A stretch of DNA of 64,000 nucleotides from Actinostola sp. cb2023 (taxonomy: Eukaryota > Cnidaria > Anthozoa > Actiniaria > Actinostolidae), in the NCBI GenBank assembly GCA_033675265.1, contig JAUJYZ010000051.1, positions 1 through 64,000 of the forward strand, written 5' to 3'. Each line of letters begins with the position of its first letter. Within the stretch, counting starts at the first letter, position 1. The position numbers and the translations under genes were made by a program. Below are positions 1-11,300 of the stretch, piece after piece. Under the pieces are notes generated by a model. The model searched no databases and was not told the DNA's origin. It was given only the letters and a program-made list of their open reading frames with translations.

Positions 1-472
1 TTCAACAGAGCTACTCACAAGACACTGAGCCAGCAACATTTTCTCGGTACATAACTAAGATTTTCACAGATAGCACAGGGCAGCACGCCCTTTTCAAAAA
101 TGCCTACCCCGCCATCTCCCAACCCTCCCCGCCCCTCCCCGCCATAGCGTAAAACAGTGTCGCATTGCATACAAGTTTCTCCTACATTGTGGGGGAGGGG
201 GAGAGCGAGGTTTGTCTTATTAGATATTTTACAACCATTATCCTTGAATTGTGACCCTGATAATTACAACGCTTTTTGACAAACTCCAGTCTAGATGACC
301 GTCGATCAAACTAGCGTGCTATGATTGGTTAAGGTCTGGACACGCCCATTCTCCACCAAGAAATTTATTTAGGACAGCCTGGGTATACCACCAACATTTC
401 AAAACGTAGACTGACGTTTCGTGCCAAGCCTTATTTGAATCATGTGAAAATGATTGATTCATTTGATTTCAG
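1..472. other. Intron or upstream sequence of the death-domain gene
   Basis: No convincing coding exon is visible. The stretch contains a C-rich tract near 108-145 and a G-rich patch near 189-205. It ends in the polypyrimidine tract and AG that define the downstream exon. Confidence 0.4.
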
Positions 473-735
473 TTCTTGTCACGGACACCCTTTTGCGGGA
501 GCTCTCCAAAATGATTCCAGACAACTGGGAGACTTTGTCGACGTTTCTTGGTTTATCACACGAAGAGACATCGACTATCAAGAGAGATAACCCTGGAGTC
601 AGAGAACAAGCATATGCGATGCTTCATTTATGGAAAACCAGCAAAGGAAAAGGAGCAACTAGACTTACACTCATCGAAGCTCTAAAGAAAAGCGACCGGA
701 GTGATTTGGAGAGTATGGCGATCAATACAGCGTAG
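473..735 (+). CDS. Terminal exon of a death-domain protein (partial gene)
   Basis: A 3' splice site (TTGATTTCAG) ends at 472 and the open frame runs to a TAG at 733-735. The translated part, about 86 residues, reads as a six-helix death domain: LLRELSKMIPDNWETLSTFL, then a second segment with SHEETSTIKRDNP, and an alpha-5/6 region with AYAMLHLWKTSKGKGAT and LIEALKKSDRSDLES. The spacing of the Trp in NWETL and the LxLW helix fits Fas/FADD/UNC5/ankyrin-type death domains, which mediate homotypic contacts in apoptosis and innate signalling. The exon enters in mid-codon, so the rest of the protein lies upstream of the window and the parent family cannot be named. There is no ATG in this frame within the exon. 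The domain call is firm; the gene identity is unknown. Confidence 0.72.
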
Positions 736-887
736 ATTGTGACATTTTTAACGATAATATTAATAGTTGTCCAGAGCTTTTTCAGTCATAGGGTGTGAGA
801 CACACGAGCACAGAGGTGCCATGAATGTATTCGCTGTTTTCTGTGAAAACGTTTATCATGCGCTTGTAATCTAAAGGGTCAGACAAC

Positions 888-1830
888 GCAATACTGCGCA
901 ATACTGCCGACAACCGCACGACTTCAGCGTGTGTCTACCTCGGCAATTTGTTGCGCGCAATACTGCCGACAACCGCACGACTTCAGCGTGTCTATCTCGG
1001 CAATTTGTTGCGCGCAATACTGCCGACAATCGCACGACTTCAGCGTGTGTCTACCTCGGCATTTTGTTGCGCGCTATACTGCCGACAACCGCACGACTTC
1101 AGCGTGTCTACCTCTGCAATTTGTTGCGCGCAATACTGCCGACAACCGCACGACTTCAGCGTGTGTCTATCTCGGCAATTTGTTGCGCGCAATACTGCCG
1201 ACAAACCGCACGACTTCAGCGTGTCTACCTCGGCAATTTGTTGCGCGCAATACTGCCGACAACCGCACGACTTCAGCGTGTGTCTACCTCGGCAATTTGT
1301 TGCGCGCAATACTGCCGACAACCGCACGACTTCAGCGTGTGTCTATCTCGGCAATTTGTTGCGCGCAATACTGCCGACAACCGCACGACTTCAGCGTGTC
1401 TACCTCGGCAATTTGTTGCGCGCAATACTGCCGACAACCGCACGACTTCAGCGTGTGTCTACCTCGGCAATTTGTTGCGCGCAATACTGCCGACAACCGC
1501 ACGACTTCAGCGTGTCTACCTCGGCAATTTGTTGCGCGCCAATACTGCCGACAACCGCACGACTTCAGCGTGTGTCTACCTCTGCAATTTGTTGCGCGCA
1601 ATACTGCCGACAACCGCACGACTTCAGCGTGTCTACCTCGGCAATTTGTTGCGCGCAATACTGCCGACAACCGCACGACTTCAGCGTGTCTATCTCGGCA
1701 ATTTGTTGCGCGCAATACTGCCGACAACCGCACGACTTCAGCGTGTCTACCTCGGCAATTTGTTGCGCGCAATACTGCCGACAACCGCACGACTTCAGCG
1801 TGTCTACCTCGGCAATTTGTTGCGCGCAAT
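888..1830. repeat. Minisatellite, 16 copies of a 57/59-bp unit
   Basis: Sixteen near-identical head-to-tail copies. Each has a self-complementary TTGCGCGCAA core, then TACTGCCGACAACCGCACG and ACTTCAGCGTGTCTACCTCGG. Units differ by a 2-bp GT insertion (GTGTCT or GTGTGTCT), giving 57- or 59-bp periods, plus a few single-base variants: CTCTGC for CTCGGC, GCGCTA, and one extra C near 1540. Long frames stay open on both strands because 57 is a multiple of three and the unit lacks stops. The mix of periods and the simultaneous opening of several frames argue against coding. Related single-copy sequence continues on the right (TTTTGCGCGCAATGTTG near 1934). Confidence 0.93.
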
Positions 1831-2167
1831 GTTGCAGAAGTAAGATCGCATCGGATCGCGTTGTACTTTTTAAAATAACCTTAGTTACAACAATTGCAGA
1901 AGTGAACACCGCTGTAATCATATTGCCAGCAATATTTTGCGCGCAATGTTGAACCGTGTGTATCTTAAACCTCATAGTCCTATAGTGAAGTTGTCTAAGA
2001 GGGGCACAAGGTGTTCTATAAACGTTGTCGGACTATAAACTGAGCCAACACGATAAAGTCAAAAGGAGACTTTGGAAAAGTGTTAGTATAGTACTTATGC
2101 AGTTGTTTCCTTTCTGAAGCGTAAAAAAAAACATTGTACCCCGCGACCTGACCAGCCCGCTGGCCAG

Positions 2168-2290
2168 TGTAGTATTGTAGTATTCCCCAGAGTATTAATT
2201 ACGAGGACGAGATAGATAAGAGATACGCATGTAGAGTCCGGTGGAGAGCAGTGAAATAAAGAACTCGTACAACTCGAATATGAACCGACA
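2168..2290 (+). mobile_element. Possible short LTR followed by a primer-binding-like site
   Basis: A TG...CA-bounded stretch starts TGTAGTATTGTAGTATTCC, contains AATAAAG and ends ACCGACA. It is followed at once by TTATATTGGCGACGAGCG, which resembles the TGGCGACGAG sequence found just inside LTRs of many metazoan Gypsy-type retrotransposons. No internal coding region or partner LTR is visible, so this would be a solo or truncated LTR. The call rests on motif resemblance only. Confidence 0.3.
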
Positions 2291-3363
2291 TTATATTGGC
2301 GACGAGCGAAGGAGTCTGGGACTGCAGTAGAAACTACTGTGCACCTTTTCAAACCGAAAAGTACATACATCGGAAAGTGCTGTATATTTGACTATAAATA
2401 GATCGAGAAATTATATTTACTGTAGCCTCTTTAGAGGGAGTTTTACTTTTCTTAATTTTGAATAAAATTATTAATATATGAATGTGGACGAGTTGTTATT
2501 ACCTTTACAAGATCCTATTTTGGGCTCTTGTTCTTTCTTGCCTTATTTTGTAGGTTTTTTTTCGTTGTGCAGTGGAGCGTTTGAGGTGAGATATCCCACA
2601 ACACCCCATGGTCAATTTGAAAACCTGGCCCCTGGGGGGTGAGGGGTGGGGAGCAGACCACTTTTGATTGGTCTTGATTTGGTTGCGTCAACGCTGTATG
2701 AGCCTGGCCCATTTGAGATCACGTGACCACCCTAATCTGATAACGAACAAACGATCTTTCTCTAACAGTATGAATCGGGAAAGTACTGAAAAGGTAAGCT
2801 AAGGTCTTGTCGACACGAATATTATACAAATATATCACCCAGTCGTGTTTTCGCTCAGCAAAGTTTGATTACATCGATCATCTTCATTTTATGCTTTTCT
2901 GCTAGTCATTAGAATTTTGCCTGGAGTGCATTAGCACCGTCAATCCATTTATTCTATCTGAACCTAATTTTAGACGCGTTTAGGGAGCCTTTTCGATGGT
3001 TTTACGCGCGATTTGTAGGTGAGCCGTAACTGAATTAGCTGTTCGTCATTCTCATTTCTTTTCTCCGACAACTGCAAAAGTGCAGAGCATTTCGGGGTAG
3101 GGCCGGCCATGTAGCTGATTCTAAAAAACGTCACGACGCATCCGAAACAAAGACGAAAAGGAACAGCTGGCTCACGAGTGCGACGGGAGAGAGATACCAT
3201 ATAATCCCTAGATGCAACAAGTAAAACGGGTTTGACGACAACTGGCAGATTTGTTTCATATTCTTTAGTTGCTGTTGTCCGTCGCCATGGGGAGTCGGTC
3301 TTGAGTCCCTCGCCGGATCTGTCCGGCAATCGAATACTATCTAATGCCGGTTTGCTTCTGATC

Positions 3364-3421
3364 TAGTCTCCCTCGCAGCCGTGCTAAGTGACGACACTTA
3401 GCACGGCTGCGAGGGAGACTA
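3364..3421. mobile_element. 58-bp perfect palindromic foldback with 9-bp target duplication
   Basis: Two perfect 27-bp arms, beginning TAGTCTCCCTCGCAGCCG, flank a 4-bp loop (ACGA). CTTCTGATC occurs immediately on both sides (3355-3363 and 3422-3430), a clean 9-bp target-site duplication. The arm ends match the ends of the 228-bp element at 19311-19538 and a one-ended copy at 43341, so this is the smallest member of that family, reduced to its two ends. Confidence 0.85.
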
Positions 3422-5934
3422 CTTCTGATCTGACTCATGACTTTCTAACTACAGTCGAACTTTCTACGGCACAACGGCCGCAGTTGGGGCAAAAAATTTT
3501 GTGGAGGGAAGCGTTGCGTGACGACCCTAAGAACGTGTCCGTTGTTGCAGTTGTTGGGAGGTTTTAATTACAGTATAAAAGTATGGACCAGTATGGGCTC
3601 AGTCGTGGACGGGACAAAATTTCCTGGCCGTTGTGGGGAGGTGGCCGTTAGTGGAACGCACTATTCGATCGCTTTGCATTGCTCAATTTGCAGCCACGCG
3701 GCCATTTTCCAATGGAAGTGATATCTCCAATGTTTCTTAATATTTTAGGTCTAGTAGGGTAGTTAGATATGGAATACCGTAGTAGCCATTTGGTGATGGT
3801 TGCAGGCAACACCCTTTATTTCATCAATCAGTTTATTGTAGGGTCTGTGCATACAGTCGGACGGTACTCAACTAACTGGTTGACAACTGGTTTAGTCTAG
3901 TTTCCGTAGACCTAAACCGGAAATCCTATTGTGTCTGCAACACTTGATATCGTCAGACCAGATCAATCACGTCCCGCCGGGGCACCCTGCATGCATTGCC
4001 AATAACATGTGTACACGTTTCTTTGCAAAAATAATATCCTCACCAAAAATTATCCCCAAAAACAGCAATAAAGTCAAAATATTTACACTATTCAAATCGA
4101 AATCATAAATATTGATAACAGTGTATATACACTGAAGGGACAACCCTGTTTAAATAAAGGTTTATTCATTCATTCAATACACGTATCCCCACACTGTACA
4201 GCCGGAGAGCTACAAAGGTTATGGTATGAAAATTGGAAATGTATGAAAATTGGAAGTTTTTCTGCATCATGATTATAAAATCATAAAATGTATTTGCAAA
4301 ACATTCATGACTATAATTTTCCAACAAAAGCTTTTTTTTTGGACAAGCTGAAGTGCGTGTGGTTTCCATCTAATTAATATTCGTGGACCACGCATTGTGT
4401 CACGTGCACAGATATCACCTGATCGTATATTATGCATGAACTGAATCCTGTCAAAATTCAAATTTCATGGACTGTGAATCGGGAAGGTTTCGCTTTATTC
4501 GTCTTGTACGGTATCGTTCAGTCGTATAGTAATACCAAGTCATTGATTTAGTAAGGCTTACATAAGAGGGTTTATTCGTTTGACATTAAAGCAGTTATCA
4601 GTTTAGAGAAAATATGACTGAGATCAAAGACCGCATGTTTTTATGATTTTTCGCTTTGGCACCGGCGTCTGGCTTGCCTGGCAGCAAGCTCTCTCTCTCC
4701 GAGTTTTTCATCCTCGTCCACTACTATCTTATCCTGGTATAATCTCAGAGGTAAATATTTCTTGAAAACTAGCAAGAAGGTAGGTCTGCAAAGAAACACC
4801 CAGATTTTATGTCATAAATGCAAATTCTTTGATTTCATTATGCAAATAAGTAAGCTTATAGCATGGGTTCAATGTACAAGTTTACCAATATTTTATGTCA
4901 AAATATATTTTTACTCCAATGTCCTTCTACCCTTGGGGACCCAGCGTAGATACTACACTTCCAGAAGGTCTCCTCTTTTATATGGGAGGTTATAAAAGCA
5001 GGCAAATATATTACTGGAAAAAGGTTCGCATGAACAATTTTGCTTGGTTTTGCAAAACTGAAAATTGTTGCGAACACGAGTTCCGTTTACAAACTGAAAT
5101 CTTGGATCTTATTTTGTCCGACTGTACAAAATGTTATCACTGTAGATACATCCAACTCGGTTTTAGCCAGGATATCATTATAAACGTCTTGTACTCTATC
5201 AATCTTACGGGCGGGGGGTTCTTAGGTAACGTTGACACACACTGGACAGGCAATGAAAAGAAGGAAAGGAAAAAACGTACGTCTAGAAATTAGTTTTGAG
5301 AAAAGCAGGATTTCATACATAAATTTACAGTGGAACCCAAGAAGAATATTATACATTTTAATTATTTAGTACTAAACTGTAGTGATATTTCTATTGTTCT
5401 CTATTGTTTAATAAGTGCTATTTAGTATACAAGACATTTCACGGCTTTAGTGTTTGTACTCAATATTGCACTGTCTGATATTGGTTATCATTGTTTTACA
5501 ACCTCGTTAGTGAAATATAGAGAATATACACAGCGGCGCGATATATGAAGTTTATTTTCGAGTTGTAATGTTTGCGTCATCGATGTCCATGGAAAATATA
5601 CCATTCGATATTTTCCAATAATCTGAGTGGGTGCATACGGTTATATGACAAGTTCTGATACTCTTTCTTGATAATTACATGTAATTAAGGCCGTCTTTAC
5701 ACTTGGTGGTTTACTGAAGTAAACGAGTTACCGAACCTTGGTAGAAATGAGAAAACTATTGTTTGTTGAGCGGTTAACCTTAGTTTTCTGATTTGTACCT
5801 TGGTATTAAAAGCGCTCAAGTGTAAACACGGCATAAGTCAGTTGTCTGAGCTAGCTGCGACCACTGAGGTGTATTTCAATCCCGATAAATCGTCAATAAA
5901 CTGTACCCTATTTATGCACTAGTCAATTCCAAGA

Positions 5935-5965
<31 letters not shown>

Positions 5966-6255
5966 GGGCATACACCGGGGCATACACCGGGCCAATAACG
6001 TGGTCAAATGCCCCACCGTTCGGGCTCCACTTACGGTCAAATACCCGGCCCCACCGGCCTGGCAAATCTCGGCATTGCACTCAAAAGTACTAATTTTAAA
6101 CTGAGTCGAGTCGACACAGGTCGACATTCTTTTATTTATAATGCCCAACAAAACGGTATTAAAACACATATTTATATCAAATGTATTAAAACCGCATCTT
6201 TTTTTTCCGCTGCCTAGTAGCTTTTGCTTTTTCAGCTCCTCTAGCCCTCAGTTTA

Positions 6256-6447
6256 GGAAAACACTAGATAGCATTTATGACCTAAACCAGGTCAAGATTT
6301 GAATAACAATAGGAACTATTGTACAACAATAGGAACTATTGTTAGTTAGAATGCATCGTTCTACAAAGGACATGTCTTTGTAGAACGAGGCATCTATTGT
6401 TATTCAAATCTTGACCTGGTTTAGGTCATTGCTATCTAGTGCTTTCC
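6256..6447. mobile_element. hAT-like foldback element, nested copy 1
   Basis: Ends are GGAAAACACTAGAT and ATCTAGTGCTTTCC. It is flanked by CTCAGTTTA on both sides (6247-6255 and 6448-6456), an 8-9-bp target duplication. Most of the 192 bp folds into one hairpin. The outer arms carry CAGGTCAAGATTTGAATAAC, and an inner arm pair is CGTTCTACAAAG/CTTTGTAGAACG. Confidence 0.82.
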
Positions 6448-6507
6448 CTCAGTTTACGGCATTAGATGAGGACCGCTGACCAAAATTTGGTCAATAGTCA
6501 AATGCTC

Positions 6508-6694
6508 GGAAAACACTAGATCCCAATGACCAAAACCAGGTCAAGATTTGAATAACAATAGATGCCTCGTTCTACAAAGACATGTCCTTTGTAGAACGAG
6601 GCATATCTAACAATAGTTCCTATTGTTGTACACTAGTTCCTATTGTTATTCAAATCTTGACCTGGTTTTGGTCATTGGGATCTAGTGTTTTCCG
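6508..6694. mobile_element. hAT-like foldback element, nested copy 2 in opposite orientation
   Basis: Ends are GGAAAACACTAGATCCCAAT and its inverse, flanked by AAATGCTC on both sides (6500-6507 and 6695-6702). The intact Harbinger copy near 47148 shows the uninterrupted AAATGCTCGCTGG, confirming this as an insertion. The asymmetric inner part (AATAGTTCCTATTG repeat) lies on the other side compared with copy 1, so the two copies are inverted relative to each other. Confidence 0.85.
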
Positions 6695-6805
6695 AAATGC
6701 TCGCTGGTCGGGGCTTTGTTCAGCGTCAAATTCCCCACTATGCGGAACGTAACTACGGTCAAATGCCCGGGGTATGCGGGGGGGGGGGGGGGGGGGGGGG
6801 GCACT

Positions 6806-8367
6806 ATCGTGAGGGGATATTTCTCTGAAATCGAAAGGACCCGTTCACACAGTACCGGCCGAATTCTAAACCCGCCCTAATACTGTATCTCAAAAGGCAA
6901 TCCTGATCATTCTTATTCATTTCAATGTTCAATGCTGGGAGGGTAATTGTTTACGCGGGTTACAAACTCAAAGTTCAACTGACGGGTGTTGGATATTTTT
7001 TTTGCGCAGGAAATGCATTCATGTACAGGGGGGGTCTGTACAGGTTTTGTTAAATTTCAGACGGCGTTTTTCCTGCAAGATGTTGAGCTGGCCAAAGTGA
7101 GAAAGGTTCCCTCTCCTCTCACTACTTCTCCCTCCTTTTACTAAATCACAACTGTGAAACTCTATTTTCTCTAAATTCAATTTATTTTCACCTGGCTTGC
7201 TTGCAAATAGAGGGATTTTACTTATTGTTCTTGATCAATCTCATAGACACATGTAGACACGCGGCTTCACTGGTGCGAAGTCTCGATTTTTACGGGCGGT
7301 TTCGGACGCTTGGCAACTTCACTATCCAAAACGATTTGTACTTCTTATAAAAAACTACTTTGTAATTGACAAAGGTATCATCTCTCACGCTAGTTTCTCG
7401 ACCTTTGGACCATGCTAACAGAAAGAGGCTTGGTCACGTGACCAAACGTGACCAACATGGATGGGAAAGTACTGACAAACGGTTTTTTACAAAGATCATA
7501 TATCCCATGCAGCGACACTATTGCATTCGAAGTTCTAAGACACAGTCACACGAATCTGCTCTAAGTGATTAAAGTAGTTTTACAAAAAGTACAAATATTT
7601 ATACCAAAGTTTGTCTAATTTCTATTGGAAGAAACTAAGACTGCCGCTACCGTTTCAATATACGGGCTATATGCATGCCCTTACCTCTGACCCGCCTTTC
7701 CCATGTACGGAAAAGTCAAACTGATATCCAAAAGGAAAATTCCAAGAGAAGAAAGAACTAGTAAACGTCCTGGCGCTGTCCAGGCAAGTAATCTGCTGTC
7801 ATGCGAGCAATATTCGCCCAGAAAGGAATAGCCTCCTTTGCAGGCTAATCAGTCTTCCTAAAATTTTAGACTGACCTCACCTATTAAAGAACGCCTGCAA
7901 AGGAGGCTAAGGAAGCCGAAGTGACGAGAAAAGAAACCTGACGGCTCATCTGGATCCTTGATCTAGCATTTGGATTTATACCGTCTACTAGTTTGACTAA
8001 AGATCATAGTAGACATTTATACACGTGTGATGTTTCAGCGAATTTCTAATTTTATACAGTGTGATTATTCATAGGTGGAGATGACTGGAATGAACTGCGA
8101 TGTGCGTTTCAACACACAGATAGTAGTCCTGATTCTTCTCAGCTATGTTTTCTTCAGTAGTTGCAGTGGACCTTGTTGGTCTGAATTTTTTGCCGATGCA
8201 CATTATCTCTATGGCTCAGGTGGGTTGATGAAGTTTTCGTGCATCCGCCCTCTTTTTTCTTTTGGGCTACCTGTGTTGTCGGACTGTTCTTTTGCTCAGC
8301 GGGTTCCATGCTCACAAAGCATGCAAAGACTTGCGTAAGATTTAAACGAATCCAATTTCTTGTAAAA
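6806..8367. other. Intergenic region upstream of PISD
   Basis: No gene is firmly supported. At 7829-7909 a small foldback has 17-bp arms (TAGCCTCCTTTGCAGGC and its inverse). Around 8057-8220 an open stretch between a possible 3' splice site (TTCATAG) and 5' splice site (CTCAG/GTGGGT) encodes a hydrophobic, signal-like segment (QIVVLILLSYVFFSSCSG). It could be a short exon or an upstream open frame, but nothing ties it to a gene. Confidence 0.35.
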
Positions 8368-11300
8368 ATGGCTTTAATTTGGACAAGAAATGTCTGCCAA
8401 CGGTCTTCGGTCGAAGGATTTTATCGCCTATGCCTGTATTACAAGCCTTGGTTACAAAATAGCAAGTTTTCGGCAAAGAAATTGTGTATAAACAGTCGTC
8501 GTGGTTGTTCGTCTTACTCGAATTCCAACTCGACTTCAGGTCAGTTCAATTGAACTTAAAATACAACAAATAAGAAATAATATTTAGGTTCATCAAGTTA
8601 AACGTGGACTTGCGATCTAAATTTGAACTTTGGTAGTTTGAATTTCACGTTAGACTATTTACAACACGAGGTCAGTGCTAATTGACATGAAATTTATGGA
8701 TTTTCTTTCACTAGTCGTCCATAAATCCCTAAGCTTTTAAGCTTACATTACAACGTATTCTTTCTTCAATATTGCTAGCTAGTTGAATGAGCTTGTATTA
8801 TTTGCACATGTATAAATCATTAAATGAATACAGTATTCACAACAAATCATTGCATTTACATTAATCATGATTTATTCAAATATTTCTTTACTAAGATTAA
8901 CAAAACGTTTTCCATTTTTTAGGAAGATTTATCAATGTATTTAGAAGCTACATACTGTCGCTGAAGTGGTTTACTATTCCAGCAAGCATCGGTTTTGCAT
9001 ATATCTGCTATCAACAATATGGTCACATTAAAAAACGAGAAAAGAATAAAATTGCACATAGTGATCCAGAAGAACTTCTAGCTAAACAATGGCAGGTACA
9101 ATGATTTTGATTACTGACTGTTGATCTTTTCTCAAACCTAGTGTCATCTCTGATTGTTGAGTATAACCATATGGAGCAGATTTTGTAACTTCGTATGACT
9201 GTGAACAACTTTGACGCATCTATCATGGACTAGTTGAAGAATAGAAAACATTACGATGCTGTACATTATTCACAGTCATACAAAATCTACTGTAATCATT
9301 TCACCTTTGAAGAACAGATCCTGGTTGTACTAAAGGTGGTTAGCGGGAGGGGGGGCGGTACTCCCAATAATTACATGATATATATGTGCGCGCCGGTACA
9401 GGGTCCAGGTTTTTGGGCCATTTTATTCTCTAATCCAGGTAAAATGAACGCATAAAAATCATTAATCCAGGTTATAGCCTAAAAATGTTTATTAATTTTT
9501 AATAATTTGCATAATGTGGTATCGGTGTTTCAGTAAAACTCCGCATGAACAATAATAATGGCGTCAGTCAGACGTAAAGGTGTTAGAGTGTTAGTCTGGC
9601 AAAATATCCTGATAAATGCATCGTATTCCCCCCATCGTATTCCCCCCTGCCCCTCCCCCCCTGGGATATGACTTGTACGGTGGATAGCGCTAACCACCTT
9701 CCATGCAACCGGGGCTAAAAGAAGAAGAAAAAGATAGAACATAATTCAGAAATGCTCATTCTGTGATTTTGCTTGTACATGTAATAAATTATTTACATTA
9801 TATCAAATCTTTGCCTACACTGTAGTTAGAGTTATCATATTTGACTCCAATTGATTTGATACTATTTTCTAGGTGGCATTATATAGAAAGTTACCATCAC
9901 GAGCCATTTCACGAGTGTTTGGTCAAGTTACTAATGTGGATTTACCCTTATGGATGAGATGGCCCATTATTGGATTATACTCGTGGACATTTTCATGTAA
10001 TTTGGATGAAGCAGTAATTGGGAATATAAGAAGCTATCCAAGTGTAGGAGCATTTTTTAGACGAGAACTGAAACCAGAAACAAGACCAATAGATCACAGA
10101 TCAGAACTGGTAAGCATTAACAATGTTCTTACTTTGTTCTGGGTCGGTATCATTGCGACTAAGTGATATTCTACAAAGACACAGTTTATATCTTTCACGT
10201 TGACCTTTGTTACTGTGATTATTTACGGTGTTCAAAAGAGAAATAGTCTGTAACCCTACTGTTATTCACATATAATTATGTACTTTATTATGGCTGCATT
10301 TTCAGTGTGGTTGCACCTTGTGGTGTAGTGGTAACAAACTGGACTAGCTAGCATCCTTTCTAATTCTTTAATTTCTTGATAATGGCCTATTTGGCTAGTT
10401 TACAATATTGAAAAGACCTCTTATTCTCTGACATGGAGAAATAATCAAGGTATTTTTCATTTTATGTTTTTGTAGACAAGCCCTACAGATGGTATTGTTC
10501 TTCACTTTGGTAAAGTGGTTGGTAATGCTGTTGAACAAGTAAAAGGAATAACATATGATATAACAACATTCTTAGGACCTGGGCATCCCTGTGAACTAAT
10601 CAATCAACCCAATACTGAACACAACACTTGTCTGTATCACTGTGTTCTTTACTTGGGTCCTGGGGACTACCATTGCTTTCATTCACCTGCAGAATGGGAA
10701 GTCAAATTACGAAGACATTTTCCAGGTTTGTAGGCAACTAACTTGAAATAATCAGGGTCTTTCTTTCAGATCGGCAATCCACTGTACAATAAAAGATTGT
10801 GCCTTTACATTTTACCATAATTCTTAATTGTGAACCTAAATCAGTACCTGACTAGCAAATGGCAGAACGGACAAAAATCGAGATTTGAACTGTATATTGT
10901 ACACAGGAACCCCAAGATTAGTGTTGCTGCTTGCCTGGCGGCTTGCAGCAATAAATATATTAATAAATAAGGAGGTACATGTAACAGATTTGAAAAGTTT
11001 TCAAAATTGTCTATTCTAAAGTTTCTACAATGTGCATTGGTTTATGCATTCAATGGATTGTGGTCAAATGTGCTATATTTACTATATTTTCCTGTAAAGT
11101 GGATTTTGACCACTATTGTCGGCAACCCTATTTCCCACCAGGTTGGCTTTTTTGAAGGAAAACCCTGCATGATCATAATTTAAAAATAATTTATTGTTGT
11201 CTTGTCAATTTAGTACCTGGTAATATGAATATAACATTAAGCATGACTCGGATGCTAACACATACCTATAGATCACTTTCACTAAATCTAATCTAATGCA

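Larger units (their letters stand above)
1831..5914. other. Intergenic region, repeats only
   Basis: No gene could be supported in these 4.1 kb. There are short open frames, such as 3518-3721 on the plus strand and 4895-5293 on the plus strand ending in a basic tail. None resembles a known family or has paired splice sites I trust. Recognisable contents are a possible short LTR near 2168-2290, a 58-bp perfect palindrome at 3364-3421, and a fragment of the same repeat family around 3505-3535 (GCGTTGCGTGACGACC). Confidence 0.5.
5915..6805. mobile_element. PIF/Harbinger-like MITE, 3' end truncated, with two nested insertions
   Basis: The left end TGCACTAGTCAATTCC is preceded by TTA and is identical to the intact element at 46767-47273. 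Inside are a C28 run, CGGGCATAC, a central unit and a G-run before GGGCACT. The right terminal 20 bases seen in the intact copy are replaced by ATCGTGAGG, so this copy has lost its right end. Two foldback elements are inserted inside it (6256-6447 and 6508-6694). Confidence 0.75.

Noticed and set aside
888..1830. CRISPR-like array
   Set aside because: Units are contiguous with no unique spacers, and the genome is eukaryotic.
929..1952. Three overlapping long open frames in the minisatellite with repeated ARNTADNRTTSA-type peptides
   Set aside because: All frames are open at once because the unit lacks stops and is mostly 57 bp. Units of 59 bp shift the frame, and there are no splice or start features. 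This is a repeat artefact.
2770..2794. Small exon MNRESTEK followed by a good GTAAGC donor
   Set aside because: An AG acceptor and a donor are present, but only eight codons, with no partner exon or family resemblance.
4762..5293. Open frames with Cys-rich segment (CKTENCCEHEF) and basic tail
   Set aside because: No match to a known domain, no convincing start or splice pair, and the length is within chance in this composition.
10318..10345. tRNA A-box-like TGGTGTAGTGGTAAC
   Set aside because: No B box, acceptor stem or anticodon arm can be built around it. At most it is a decayed SINE head.
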